A stretch of 64,000 nt of DNA from Nitrospinaceae bacterium (GCA_029261535.1 JAJDBF010000070.1:62001-126000); one strand, 5' to 3'; positions 8,725-17,933 are shown, numbered from the stretch's first letter. Notes: a model not told the origin generated them from the sequence alone. Translations and numbers: made by a program.

Positions 8725-10017
8725 TTGAGTCTGATTTCCGAAAGTCTCAAAAGGGCCCATGATGACCGGAGCCACATTGATTCACGTCCCGTGTTCAATC
8801 TGGTGGATTCGCAATCATCAACTTCCAAATCATTCCCCATCGCCCGCATCATTTTATGGTTGACCATCCCGGTTTTTTTTCTTGCTGGGTGGATCGCCTT
8901 TGGCCTCAACAAAAATGATGCAAAGCAGTTGGTTCAAATTGCCCCGGTGCAAATACCGACAGCCGCCGTGACATCGCTGGAATACGATCCTTCTCCTGAC
9001 TCGCAAGAAGAGCATCACGACCCGGAGCAAATTCCTACCGAACCAGTGATTCCAAAAATAAAAAAAACCCGTACCACCTTGTCGGTGCCTAAAATGGAAA
9101 AAATGAACACCATCGATGAAGAACCTTCAGTGATGGAACTTCAAAAGCTGGTTGTTGAAAACAATGTCACCATGGAGGAGCCGGCCTCGAACACGCCGAC
9201 CATGCAGAATACGGCAAGAGACGGTGGCTTGCCGGAAGCTTCGGCATGGGCTGTGACAAAAGCTACTGATGAAGTCATGGAGGAAGACCCGCTAAAAAAT
9301 GAAATGTCAAAAGTGCACGTCACGCTCACTGCAAAAAAACCACCAGTTGAAAAAACGGTTGTTGCCTCAAGAATCTCCGTCGCCAAACCAGAGCACCAAA
9401 TGATGATAGCCTCTTCGGGCGAGGCAGAGAAATCCCCTGGCTCCCTGGTGCAGGACGCGGCATTTTATTTTAAAATGGGGGTTTTCTATCAGCGCACGGG
9501 AGACCCGATTGAAGCCCTCGACTACTACAATAAAGCGTTGCAACTGGATCCGGTCAATGCTGAAATCTATAACAACCGGAGTCTGATTTACAAGGAACTG
9601 GGAAAATACGACAAGGCGGTCACCGGATTTTTAAAGGCCATTCATTTTGATCCCAAATATGTCAAGGCCTACAACAACATCGGCCTCCTGTATTTCCTGA
9701 AAAATAATCATACTGCCGCCATCGCCAGTTTCCAGAAAGCCCTGGAAATTGATCCGCGTAATCTCGAAAGTTATAACAACCTTGCAAGCGTCTACAAGAA
9801 ACAGGATAATCCCGTCAGAGCGCGTGAACTGTACCAGACGATTCTGAAAAAGAATCCCGGTCAAATCGAAGCACACTACAACCTGGCCCTGCTTTATGAA
9901 CAGGAAGGCGACTACCCCAACGCTATTGCTCATTACAGCCGGTTTGTTAAACTGGGTGCGACCCTGCGCCCGAAGTTGGCAAAAAAGGTCCGGGCTCACC
10001 TCAAACTACTGCAATAA
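8725..10017 (+). CDS. mshN: MshN-like TPR membrane protein
   Basis: 430 residues. The start is a TTG at 8725 with a perfect AGGAGG at 8713-8718. The protein begins MSLISESLKRAHDD, close to MshN N-termini, with one transmembrane helix (about residues 37-57, IARIILWLTIPVFFLAGWIAFGL). A low-complexity periplasmic linker is followed by about five TPR repeats from residue 245 onward (DAAFYFKMGVFYQRTGDPIEALDYYNKAL and repeats). TPRs probably mediate contacts in the pilus machine. It follows the ATPase by 13 bases and closes the operon. Confidence 0.75.
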   Translation: MSLISESLKRAHDDRSHIDSRPVFNLVDSQSSTSKSFPIARIILWLTIPVFFLAGWIAFGLNKNDAKQLVQIAPVQIPTAAVTSLEYDPSPDSQEEHHDPEQIPTEPVIPKIKKTRTTLSVPKMEKMNTIDEEPSVMELQKLVVENNVTMEEPASNTPTMQNTARDGGLPEASAWAVTKATDEVMEEDPLKNEMSKVHVTLTAKKPPVEKTVVASRISVAKPEHQMMIASSGEAEKSPGSLVQDAAFYFKMGVFYQRTGDPIEALDYYNKALQLDPVNAEIYNNRSLIYKELGKYDKAVTGFLKAIHFDPKYVKAYNNIGLLYFLKNNHTAAIASFQKALEIDPRNLESYNNLASVYKKQDNPVRARELYQTILKKNPGQIEAHYNLALLYEQEGDYPNAIAHYSRFVKLGATLRPKLAKKVRAHLKLLQ

Positions 10018-10061
10018 AATTTTCTTAAAGGACCACTTCCCCTCAATCCTTGAGGTGGCCC

Positions 10062-10739
10062 ATGGGTAATTTTTTAAAAAAAAGTTTTCTTGCCGGACTG
10101 CTCGTCACCCTCCCCCTCGCCCTCACCTATCTTCTGTTTTCATTTCTCATGCGCAAGCTCGATCTCCTCATGGCCCCCCTGGTGCGCGAGATCATTCTGG
10201 AAACGGGTGCCCCTTTGCCCGAGGATTTTCATCTTCCCGGACTTGGATTTTTCATCACCTGCCTGATTATGTGCCTGATCGGTGTGTTCGCTAAAAACTT
10301 CATCGGTGGGAAAATTGTTCTGAGCGGACAGAATTTTCTGCAATCCATTCCCTTCGTCAAAACGGTTTACACCACCATCCAACAGGTGCTCAATTCAATC
10401 TCAAAAGTAGACAAGCGTGTATTTGAGAAAATGGTTTTGTTGCGCTATCCGCACCTGTCCACCTACGTCGTCGGTCTGGTCGCCTGCGATGCTGAAGGAG
10501 AAGTCGTGATGTTCACCGGGGATAATTCGATCAATGTTTTTGTGCCCATGCTTCCCAACGTAACCCTCGGCTGGTTGCTGGTGGTCCCCAGGGATCAGGT
10601 CACAGTGCTCAAGATGAGCCGTGAGGAAGGCATCAAAATGTTATTGTCGTTTGGTATTTTTAAAGCCGGAGGATCCTCCGCAAGCAACGGACCTGGCGGT
10701 CAGCCAACGGGATTCAAGAACGCGAGTAGCAGTTCTTGA
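10062..10739 (+). CDS. DUF502-family membrane protein
   Basis: 225 residues from the ATG at 10062, which has GAGG 6 bases upstream; an in-frame TTG at 10050 is less good. Two transmembrane segments lie near the N-terminus (about 6-27 and 60-80). The conserved pattern (GLLVTLPLALTYLLF...GKIVLSGQNFLQSIPFVKTVYTTIQQVLNSIS... and a final P.VTLGWLLVVPRDQVTVLKMSREEGIKMLLSFG) is typical of DUF502 proteins. Their function is not established. It lies 44 bases after the TPR gene and may be read through from the pilus operon. Confidence 0.75.
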   Translation: MGNFLKKSFLAGLLVTLPLALTYLLFSFLMRKLDLLMAPLVREIILETGAPLPEDFHLPGLGFFITCLIMCLIGVFAKNFIGGKIVLSGQNFLQSIPFVKTVYTTIQQVLNSISKVDKRVFEKMVLLRYPHLSTYVVGLVACDAEGEVVMFTGDNSINVFVPMLPNVTLGWLLVVPRDQVTVLKMSREEGIKMLLSFGIFKAGGSSASNGPGGQPTGFKNASSSS

Positions 10740-10762
10740 ACATTTTTCGATGCTCTCTAATA

Positions 10763-10896
10763 TTCCCCCTTCTCCGAAGGGGGAAGCGAAGCAGAGGGCT
10801 TGATCGATTTCGCAATCATCACAATGCATCAGAACCATGAGAAAATTTATTGAAGCAAAACAAAATGAAGAAGCCCCCCAGCCCCCTTCGGAGAAG
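10763..10896. repeat. Dispersed repeat family B, copy 1 (interrupted at its right end)
   Basis: The left part reads ATTCCCCCTTCTCCGAAGGG and the right part CCCCCTTCGGAGAAG, so the ends are inverted copies of each other. The same arrangement with the same interior words (AAAACAAAA.GAAGAAGCCCCCCAGCCCC) occurs at 63377-63541. Copy 1 is broken after GGAGAAG by the element at 10897-11056 and resumes at 11057. No coding potential is seen. Confidence 0.7.
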
Positions 10897-11056
10897 TGAC
10901 CTTTGCATAAGTACTTTTTGAGGGACTGAAAAGTGGCCGTCCCCCTTCGACAGGCTCAGGGTGACAAATAAAATCAACGAACTGTCATTCTGAACGACGC
11001 GTAGCAGAGTGAAGAATCTCGCCTTTGCTTTTGTTTTTTGGGTTATGCAAAGGTCT
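10897..11056. mobile_element. MITE-like element with 13-bp inverted ends and 11-bp target duplication
   Basis: GACCTTTGCATAA (10898-10910) and TTATGCAAAGGTC (11043-11055) are perfect inverted repeats. CTTCGGAGAAG flanks the element on both sides (10886-10896 and 11057-11067). The uninterrupted sister repeat at 63.5 kb has this 11-mer once, with no insert, so the flanks look like a target-site duplication. The ~160-bp interior has no gene; it carries TGTCATTCTGA...GAAGAATCTCGCC, a motif that recurs near 60.6 kb. Confidence 0.6.
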
Positions 11057-11185
11057 CTTCGGAGAAGGGAGAGCAAAACTCAACCAAAAAATAATTAAAC
11101 GTCCAGGGTGAGGTTCTTCGCGGAGTTTATCCTGTGCGACTTCGAAGGAAAGTGTGACTGCCGCCAGGAGGCGGAAAGTGAGGGG

Positions 11186-11824
11186 TTAGTTTTGATCCAC
11201 ATCATCAAATCGCTTGCCGGCGATTCTTTCGCTGATCCGTTTGGCCACTTCGATTCCCATTTTACCGAGAACCTTACCTGCGGTTTTACTTTTCATGCGG
11301 GACACGATCTGGATCGCGACCCCTTCATCGAGTTTTTCCAATAACCGGGCCGCTTCCGCCGCTTTCATGGCAGAGTAAACCTTGACCAGATTATTGACAT
11401 TCTTTTCAATCAGGTCCCGCTTGATGCCAACCTGCTCTTCGCTTCTGGTCAATGCCAGCTCAATTTTTGCCAGGTCCCCCTTGACCTTGGCTTCCAGTGC
11501 CAGCAGGTTTTTTTCACGCAGTACCATTTCCTTCTCGCGCCGTTTCAAATCCCGGTTTTTGCGTTCGATCATATCCATCAGACGCAGGGTTTCCGGATTG
11601 ATCCCCGGCGGTTCCGGCGGCAGTTCCGGTTTTACGGTTGGCCCGGTGGGCTCATCAACCTGCTCGTTTCCATCAAACTCCGGCGGCTCCCGGTTTTCAA
11701 GATCGACCGGATCCTCGGTTGATTTCTCTTGCGCCACCACTTCGCTGCCCGGCACCCAATGAGGTGAGATCGCCATAAAAAAAACAAACAGGCTGAAAAC
11801 AATTAGACCTTGTCTGTTGATCAT
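11186..11824 (-). CDS. motE: MotE-like flagellar motility protein (MgtE-N domain)
   Basis: 212 residues. There is an N-terminal signal/anchor (about 5-30, GLIVFSLFVFFMAISPHWV), a Pro/Glu-rich stretch and a long coiled coil (about 85-145, MIERKNRDLKRREKEMVLREKNLLALEAKVKG). The C-terminal MgtE-N-like helical domain reads VYSAMKAAEAARLLEKLDEGVAIQIVSRMKSKTAGKVLGKM. MotE-type proteins sit in the periplasm and support the stator unit, and are usually encoded beside fliJ. The start overlaps the fliJ stop by 4 bases, so it is the last gene of the flagellar operon. No clear intrinsic terminator follows. Confidence 0.7.
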   Translation of the reverse strand: MINRQGLIVFSLFVFFMAISPHWVPGSEVVAQEKSTEDPVDLENREPPEFDGNEQVDEPTGPTVKPELPPEPPGINPETLRLMDMIERKNRDLKRREKEMVLREKNLLALEAKVKGDLAKIELALTRSEEQVGIKRDLIEKNVNNLVKVYSAMKAAEAARLLEKLDEGVAIQIVSRMKSKTAGKVLGKMGIEVAKRISERIAGKRFDDVDQN

Positions 11825-12258
11825 ATCAAGTTCCTCATCCGACGCGTTCCGGAAATTTCATCCATTTCAGCCATTTCCCGTTTCGATCTTTCTTTTTTCA
11901 CTTCCAGGTGATGCCGTTCTTCAAGAATTTCGAGGACCCGGCGCTTCTTGACCGCCTCGTTTAATTCTTCCCGTTTGCTGTTGGCTCGTTCCTCAACTTC
12001 TGAAATCACCTGCGTTTGTTTTGCATCGTCGACGCGACTGCCTTTGAAAAAATTGTGATACACCGCGAGAAAATTCTGGTCCGGATTCCTCGCAATGCGT
12101 TGATTGAATTCCTCCCGACTCCGGGCTGTGATGTTTTTCAAGTCTTCCAGCTTGTCTTTTTGCCGAACCAGATGGGTGTTGATATTCCCCATCTCGCGTT
12201 GCATCAGGTTCTCCTGGTTTTTTCGCAGTCGCAGAAGGGATTCAAAGCGAAACGACAT
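11821..12258 (-). CDS. fliJ: Flagellar export chaperone FliJ
   Basis: 145 residues, almost entirely alpha-helical coiled coil and rich in Arg, Glu and Lys. It begins MSFRFESLLRLRKNQENLMQ, the usual FliJ N-terminus (F.F..LL.LR...E). FliJ is the general chaperone of the flagellar export apparatus and contacts FliI and FlhA in the cytoplasm. It lies one base after fliI and overlaps motE by 4 bases, which fixes the identity despite low sequence conservation. Confidence 0.85.
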   Translation of the reverse strand: MSFRFESLLRLRKNQENLMQREMGNINTHLVRQKDKLEDLKNITARSREEFNQRIARNPDQNFLAVYHNFFKGSRVDDAKQTQVISEVEERANSKREELNEAVKKRRVLEILEERHHLEVKKERSKREMAEMDEISGTRRMRNLI

Positions 12259-12259
12259 G

Positions 12260-13582
12260 TCAGTTCTCCAGTATCTTCTGCAAGTTGACGAGGGAATCGC
12301 TCAAGTTCTGTGACTCCAGCATGCCCTGACGCAGGTAACTGTTGAAGGCGTTGATTTTTTCTATAGCAAGGTCAATTTTTGGATTACTGCCACGCGCATA
12401 GGCTCCGATATTTATCAGGTCCTCGGCTTCCTTATAAGTGGCAAGAATATCTTTAAACTTCATGGACAATTCGTAATGCTCTTTCGATACCACATCGATC
12501 ATCAAACGGCTGATGCTTTCCAGAACGTCGATTGCCGGATAGTGATTGTGCGATGCCAACTGCCGCGATAAAACAATATGTCCGTCAAGAATGGCGCGCA
12601 CTGCGTCGGACACCGGCTCATTCAAGTCATCCCCTTCCACCAGTACCGTGTACATGCCGGTGATACTGCCCTGGCCTTCCACACAGCCGGCCCGTTCCAG
12701 AAGACGCGGCAGAAGGGAAAATACCGACGGCGTGTAACCGCGCGTGGTGGGCGGTTCTCCGGCAGACAGGCCGATCTCCCGTTGAGCAAATGCAAGCCGT
12801 GTCACCGAATCCATCATCAACATGACATCGTGTCCCTGATCGCGAAAATATTCTGCTACCGTGGTGGCGATGTAGGCCCCGCGCAAACGCGCCAGCGGTG
12901 GCTGGTCGGCGGCGGCGGCGATGACCACCGATTTGGCGAGCCCTTCCGCCCCAAGATTTTCCTCAATAAACTCTTTGACTTCACGTCCGCGCTCGCCAAT
13001 CAGCGCGATCACATTGATGCTGGCTTCGGTATTGCGGGCAATCATGCCGAGCAGAACGGATTTACCCACACCGGTACCCGCCATGATGCCGATACGTTGC
13101 CCCCTGGCGCAGGTGAGCAGTCCGTTGATCGATCTGATTCCTACGTCCAATGGCTGGGTGATGCGAGCCCGGTTGAGCGGATTGAGACTTTTCCCTTGCA
13201 GAGGATATTTGATCCCGGAGGGTAACGGTCCTTTGCCATCCAGCGGCTGGCCCACGCCATCAATGATCCGGCCCAGTAATTGCGGCCCGACCTCAAAAGT
13301 GGGTTTTTCCTCGCGGGATTCAATCACACTGCCCGGTTCTATTCCTGTGGAATGGGAGAGCCCCATTAAAAAAACCTTGTTGTCGCGAAAACCCACCACT
13401 TCGGCTTCGGTCACAGTACTGCGGTCATTCGAATAAATGGTGCAGGTGGTGCCGATGGGAACTGCGGGTCCATCACCTTCAATAATCAGACCTGTCACTC
13501 TATTGACCCGACCGCGCTTGGTGACCAGTGGCAGGTCCTCCATGAAGGTTTTGTATTTGGCAAGGTCAATCGTCTGTTCCAT
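12260..13582 (-). CDS. fliI: Flagellum-specific ATPase FliI
   Basis: 440 residues, the normal family length. Walker A is GIMAGTGVGKS (about residues 165-175) and Walker B is VMLMMDSVTRLAFAQRE (about 248-265). The catalytic loop GERGREVKEFIE and the F1-beta-like GEPPTTRGYTPSVFSLLPRLLERAG are present. It energises substrate entry into the flagellar type III export gate, as a hexamer in the cytoplasm. Encoded 3 bases after fliH and directly before fliJ in a tightly packed operon. Confidence 0.95.
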   Translation of the reverse strand: MEQTIDLAKYKTFMEDLPLVTKRGRVNRVTGLIIEGDGPAVPIGTTCTIYSNDRSTVTEAEVVGFRDNKVFLMGLSHSTGIEPGSVIESREEKPTFEVGPQLLGRIIDGVGQPLDGKGPLPSGIKYPLQGKSLNPLNRARITQPLDVGIRSINGLLTCARGQRIGIMAGTGVGKSVLLGMIARNTEASINVIALIGERGREVKEFIEENLGAEGLAKSVVIAAAADQPPLARLRGAYIATTVAEYFRDQGHDVMLMMDSVTRLAFAQREIGLSAGEPPTTRGYTPSVFSLLPRLLERAGCVEGQGSITGMYTVLVEGDDLNEPVSDAVRAILDGHIVLSRQLASHNHYPAIDVLESISRLMIDVVSKEHYELSMKFKDILATYKEAEDLINIGAYARGSNPKIDLAIEKINAFNSYLRQGMLESQNLSDSLVNLQKILEN

Positions 13583-13585
13583 GGT

Positions 13586-14485
13586 TCACTCGCCTTCCCG
13601 GATACCGTTGGTGCTATCCGTTTCCGGCTCAGTCGAATCCGGTGGAGGAACTGGATCGCTGGTTTCTGCAACCGGAGGAGTTTCCTCATCAGTGTCAGGA
13701 GGCAGAGGCATCTCTTCAACGGAATCTGGTGCAATGGATAGAATACTGTCGATCTGATTTTGCAGATTATGGAGTTGCGCATCGACCGTTCCAAAATTGG
13801 ATTCGATCAGGCATCCGCCTCGTTCAATGGAAGGTTGTTCCTCGATGGTGATATTTTTTATTTCACTGAACAGGTGATGCAGTTCAGGTCGGTAGGTCTC
13901 GGCGTGTATTTTGTCGGCAGGATTGACCTTGATGACCATTCGCTCCCGGTCCAGCACAGACTGCACAGCAAGGCGAATCACATCCTGAATGGAATCCTCA
14001 CGGCTGGTCATTTCGGTCTTGATAACTTTTTTAGTAAGCATGACGATCATGTCGACCATTTCTCGCTCAACTTTTGGAAACATTTTTTGGCGAAACTGCG
14101 ACAGATCTTCAACCAGTTTTTGCAGAGCTTCGAGAAAGGGCTCAAACTCTTCACGGGCAACCTGTTCTCCCGCTTGAAACCCATCTTCATGCCCAGCTTT
14201 AAAACCTTCCTCTCGCGCCTCGGATTTTAATTTGTCGACCTGTAGTTTCAAACGATCCATGGCATCCTTGAAAACTTCCTGAACGCCTTCTTTGGCTTTT
14301 TCGATAGTCGCAGGGTCGAAATTTCTTTGAATTTCGTTATCGAAGTTGAATGTGTTTTTTTCGGTTGGTTGGGAATCCGGAGCCGGGTTCAGGTCGGGTA
14401 ATTGAAAATCCTGTTGAAACTCCGTGTCCTGCTTTTCAGCCGAAGTTTCATCTGAAGTTAAGTATTGCGGAGTGAAGCTTTCCAT
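13586..14485 (-). CDS. fliH: Flagellar assembly protein FliH
   Basis: 299 residues. The acidic, low-complexity N-terminus is followed by a coiled coil with AREEGFKAGHEDGFQAGEQVAREE (about residues 90-113), the glycine-repeat segment typical of FliH. A V-ATPase-E-like C-terminal domain follows (ERERMVIKVNPAD...IEEQPSIERGGCLIESNFGTVDAQLHNQ-type pattern). The last ~60 residues are a Pro/Glu/Thr-rich tail, longer than usual. FliH binds and restrains FliI. It lies between fliG and fliI with gaps of 5 and 3 bases. Confidence 0.88.
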   Translation of the reverse strand: MESFTPQYLTSDETSAEKQDTEFQQDFQLPDLNPAPDSQPTEKNTFNFDNEIQRNFDPATIEKAKEGVQEVFKDAMDRLKLQVDKLKSEAREEGFKAGHEDGFQAGEQVAREEFEPFLEALQKLVEDLSQFRQKMFPKVEREMVDMIVMLTKKVIKTEMTSREDSIQDVIRLAVQSVLDRERMVIKVNPADKIHAETYRPELHHLFSEIKNITIEEQPSIERGGCLIESNFGTVDAQLHNLQNQIDSILSIAPDSVEEMPLPPDTDEETPPVAETSDPVPPPDSTEPETDSTNGIREGE

Positions 14486-14490
14486 TTTGA

Positions 14491-15501
14491 TTACACCAGC
14501 TCTTCGCCAGCACCACCAATGACCAGCTTGCCTTCTTCTTCAAGCCGCTTACAGGTAGACACAATTTTCTGCTGAGCTTTTTCAACCTCGCTGATCTTTG
14601 TCGGTCCCAGGGATTCGAGGTCTTCTCTCAGCATGGTGGCGGCACGTTCGGACATATTGGAAAATATTTTTTCTTGCAGATCTTCACTCGCGGTTTTGAG
14701 TGACATCAGCAGGTCTTCCTGATTGATTTCCTTGAGGACCAACTGCAAACCATGGTCGTCAATTTTGAGCAAATCTTCGTAGGTAAAACGGAGGTTGCGA
14801 ATCTCATTGGCCAAATCCGGATCGATTTCATCCATCGCCGTCAGGATGGAAGATTCTGCCGCCCGATCGAGCGATCCCATTACCTGTGCGGCGGAGGCGA
14901 CCCCACCCAGTTTACTGCCAGACACGGCACCGGAAGTTCTGAATTCGGCCTGCAGGGCTTCATCGAGTTCACGAATGGCCTGCGGGGCTACCCGTTCCAG
15001 AGTAGCCAGGCGGTGGATGATTTCCATCCGCGTCTCTTCGGGAAGTTCCCTCAATGTCGCGGAGGCGACCCCCGCCTCGAGATGCGCCATGACAATAGCT
15101 GAGGTCTGCGGATGCTCGTTTTCAAGAAACGATGCGATCACACGCGGTTCAAGCATCCGTACCGTTTCAAGACCACCGCCCAGGTCTTCGCCGGGAGTGG
15201 TGATGTTATTCAGGATTTCGGTGGCTTTGGCCGGATCCATCGCCTGCATGAGGGTACTTTTCAGAAAATCGAGCCCAGGAATACCCAGCCCACCGGAGCC
15301 GGTTTCAACAGCGGTGTAAAATTCCTTGGTGACCTGATCGAGGACCGACATATCAACATCAGACAAAGCAGACATGTAGTTCCCGACTGTCTGAATTTCA
15401 CGATCTTCCATCTGGGCCAGAATTTTTGCAGCGGCTTCCTCTCCCAGAGCCATCAGGAAAATGGCGACTTTCTCCGGTCCTGTATATTTACGTGTCGACA
15501 T
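14491..15501 (-). CDS. fliG: Flagellar motor switch protein FliG
   Basis: 336 residues, the usual length. It has the N-terminal FliF-binding domain (YTGPEKVAIFLMALGEEAAAKIL), the EHPQTSAIVMAHL motif of the middle domain (about residue 132) and the C-terminal charged torque helix (DLANEIRNLRFTYEDLLKIDDHGLQLVLKEI). It forms the rotor ring that meets the MotA stator. It follows fliF by 19 bases. Confidence 0.95.
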   Translation of the reverse strand: MSTRKYTGPEKVAIFLMALGEEAAAKILAQMEDREIQTVGNYMSALSDVDMSVLDQVTKEFYTAVETGSGGLGIPGLDFLKSTLMQAMDPAKATEILNNITTPGEDLGGGLETVRMLEPRVIASFLENEHPQTSAIVMAHLEAGVASATLRELPEETRMEIIHRLATLERVAPQAIRELDEALQAEFRTSGAVSGSKLGGVASAAQVMGSLDRAAESSILTAMDEIDPDLANEIRNLRFTYEDLLKIDDHGLQLVLKEINQEDLLMSLKTASEDLQEKIFSNMSERAATMLREDLESLGPTKISEVEKAQQKIVSTCKRLEEEGKLVIGGAGEELV

Positions 15502-15520
15502 ATTGGGGTTCCTCTAACAA

Positions 15521-17104
15521 TTAACCTCGATCCCGGAGCCACTTGCGCAGAACGCCGGCGGCATACTTGGGATCGTTATCTACAAAATCGTTCACGGCTT
15601 TGCGAACTTCAAGGCTCTGCTGGGAAGCCCTCGCCAACCGTTTTTCTTCTTCAGCGGCTTCAATTTCTTCCGGAGTGGGCAGGTGAGCATCATCATCCAC
15701 CACCTCAACACTGGTGGTGACCCAGTTGACCAGCGGTCGGATCACCCGGAAAAGGAAGAACAAGACTATTATAGCAACAAACAGGTATTTCCCAATCTCA
15801 ACTCCCTGCTGAATGAGTTCTTCCTGTTCCATTTCAGCCATCCGGGCCAGCTCGAGGGTCCTGTCGAATTCGATGTTTTCCAGTTTGATGATATCGCCAC
15901 GCTGGTCATCGTACCCAACGGCGGATTTAACCATAGCCTCCAACTGAGTCATCTCCTCCGGTGTCCGCGCCTGATAGGCAGGCGGATCGCCGATCATCTG
16001 CCCGTCAACCATGACTGCGACCGACAGTTTTTTTATGGAACCTGTCGGCTGAGTGGTACGCCGCACCACCTTGTTGATTTCATAATTAAAGGTAGTTTTC
16101 TCATTGCTCCGCTTGGCAGGCTCACCTGAACCTCCGCCCGCCTGGCCATCAGAACCGGGCAGAAGAGCTTCCACTCCTGGGGTTCCCCCCGGCGGTACTG
16201 CGCCTGTGACCGACTCGTTACTGGCCTGTTCACTACGCACCACCTGGGAATTGGGATCAAAAATCTCTTCGGTCTTTTCCACTTTGTCGAAATTAAGTTC
16301 TGCGCTAACACGGGCAATGATTTTACCGGAGCCAAGAGCATCTTCCAGCATGCGGATGACACTTTGCTCGAGTTGTTTCTCGACCCGGCGTTGATGCTTG
16401 TAGTTGGTCGCGGTCATGATGGCACCCTCGGCCCCCCCCTGCGAACCGGAGAGGATGTTGCCTTTGAAATCGACCAACACCACGTTCTTGGTATCTACGC
16501 CTTCAACACTGCTCGACACCAAGTGAACAATTCCCTGCACCTGTGATTCGGATAGGGAACGACCCGTCCGCATTTTTAGCATAACGGAGGCCTTGCCTCT
16601 TATTTGCTCTCTGATAAACACGTCATTTTTGGGAATGACCAAGTGCACCCTAGCCATATCGACAATGTCGAGTGCGGTGATGGTTCGCGCCAGTTCTCCC
16701 TGAAGAGCTCGCTGAAAATTGAGTTTCTGAATAAATTCGGTCATGCCGAGCGGCATTTCCTCGAACAATTCCAGCCCCACATCATTTCCCCTGGGCAGTC
16801 CCTGGCTTGCCAGCTTCAGGCGAATTTCATGAACCATGTGTGAAGGAACGTGAATGGATTTGCCGTTGTTGGATAATTGCGGCTCCACGTTTTGCGTTTT
16901 GAGTTGCTCAAATATATTACCAGCATCTTCTTCCGACAGATTGGCATACAGTAAACGATAGTCCGGTTCCTGAAACCACAGGGCCATGGCCATGAAAGAC
17001 CCCGCAATAAGAGCCACCAGGCCCAAGGCCACCGCCTTGTTGGTCGGAGTCAGTTCCTGAAAACGTGTTCCCAGGTTTTGTAAGAATTGCAGAATTTTTT
17101 CCAT
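15521..17104 (-). CDS. fliF: Flagellar MS-ring protein FliF
   Basis: 527 residues. There is an N-terminal transmembrane helix (about 24-45), ring-building motifs (DYRLLYANLSEEDAGNIFEQLK; LARTITALDIVDMARVHLVIP), a Gly-rich variable loop (about 290-330) and a C-terminal transmembrane helix (about 435-458, YLFVAIIVLFFLFRVIRPLVNWV). The cytoplasmic tail should bind FliG. It builds the inner-membrane base of the flagellum. The gene follows flgC by 45 bases; fliE, often found between them, is absent. Confidence 0.95.
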   Translation of the reverse strand: MEKILQFLQNLGTRFQELTPTNKAVALGLVALIAGSFMAMALWFQEPDYRLLYANLSEEDAGNIFEQLKTQNVEPQLSNNGKSIHVPSHMVHEIRLKLASQGLPRGNDVGLELFEEMPLGMTEFIQKLNFQRALQGELARTITALDIVDMARVHLVIPKNDVFIREQIRGKASVMLKMRTGRSLSESQVQGIVHLVSSSVEGVDTKNVVLVDFKGNILSGSQGGAEGAIMTATNYKHQRRVEKQLEQSVIRMLEDALGSGKIIARVSAELNFDKVEKTEEIFDPNSQVVRSEQASNESVTGAVPPGGTPGVEALLPGSDGQAGGGSGEPAKRSNEKTTFNYEINKVVRRTTQPTGSIKKLSVAVMVDGQMIGDPPAYQARTPEEMTQLEAMVKSAVGYDDQRGDIIKLENIEFDRTLELARMAEMEQEELIQQGVEIGKYLFVAIIVLFFLFRVIRPLVNWVTTSVEVVDDDAHLPTPEEIEAAEEEKRLARASQQSLEVRKAVNDFVDNDPKYAAGVLRKWLRDRG

Positions 17105-17149
17105 GATCTTTTAGAGTACCGGGCTCAAAGTAAAAAGGTTTTTAAACGA

Positions 17150-17587
17150 TTACCTTCCAAGTTCAATGGCTCGCTGAGCCATCGCTTTAGCGGTGTTGAT
17201 CGATTGCACGTTGGCTTCAAATGACCGCGAAGCGTTGATCAAATCCACCATCTCCTTCACCATGTTGACGTTGGGCATTTTGACGTATCCGCGCTCGTCC
17301 GCATCCGGATGATCCGGGTTATAAACCAGAATAGGCTCCGACTGATCTTCGACCACACCGGTGATGACCACTTCGCGCAATTTGTCACCTACTTCGGTTT
17401 TCAGGACTGAAGCGAATTCATTGTCCACCGGTAGCGCACTGATGACCACCTCTTTGCGGCGATAGGGTCCCCCCTCTGGCGTCCGGGTGGTTTCAATATT
17501 CGCGAGATTGCTGGAAATGACTTCCATCCGCTTGCGCTGAGCGGACAAGCCCGAAGAACTGATTTTCATTGCTGTCAGGAAATCCAT
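17150..17587 (-). CDS. flgC: Flagellar basal-body rod protein FlgC
   Basis: 145 residues. The N-terminus MDFLTAMKISSSGLSAQRKRMEVISSNLANIETTRTPEGGPYRRKEVV is the rod-protein signature (SNLAN). The conserved C-terminus VNMVKEMVDLINASRSFEANVQSINTAKAMAQRAIELGR is also present. It is a proximal rod subunit in the periplasm. It is the first gene of the operon in this window; its usual partner flgB is not upstream. A sigma-54-like element lies about 85 bases before the ATG. Confidence 0.94.
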   Translation of the reverse strand: MDFLTAMKISSSGLSAQRKRMEVISSNLANIETTRTPEGGPYRRKEVVISALPVDNEFASVLKTEVGDKLREVVITGVVEDQSEPILVYNPDHPDADERGYVKMPNVNMVKEMVDLINASRSFEANVQSINTAKAMAQRAIELGR

Positions 17588-17669
17588 AACGATCCTTTTG
17601 TTTATGTCCGATCAGAGTGCCTCTCTTGCAACCCCACTGTTTTCACAACTTCGTCTCCACCGACTACCA

Positions 17670-17686
17670 AGCAATTGTTATGCCGG
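17670..17686 (-). promoter_or_regulatory. Sigma-54-like promoter of the flagellar operon
   Basis: Read on the - strand, CCGGCATAACAATTGCTT contains GGCA and TTGC with exactly 10 bases between the GG (-24) and GC (-12) doublets. This matches the core TGGCAC-N5-TTGC. It lies 83-99 bases upstream of flgC. Many flagellar basal-body operons depend on sigma-54. The call is by eye and such matches can occur by chance. Confidence 0.45.
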
Positions 17687-17933
17687 AGAGGAACTGTTAT
17701 GTCGATTAACCGAGGGGATACTCTGAAACGCTTATTTTATAAAGGGTTGTTAAATAAGGCTTCTTGAGAAAAAACCGGTAGGAAGCGAGGATGAGAGGCC
17801 AACCAGTCACTTTTTTGACGAAAGGCAGGAGATTTTGATCCCTGGGAGCTTCGGAAAAAAAGAGCTTGATATCTATATGAATCCAATTACCTTAACTTAA
17901 CCACCTTCATCCCTTTTTTTCGGACCAAGAGTT

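Noticed and set aside
12578-13225. 215-codon open frame opposite fliI
   Set aside because: Antisense shadow of a highly conserved gene.
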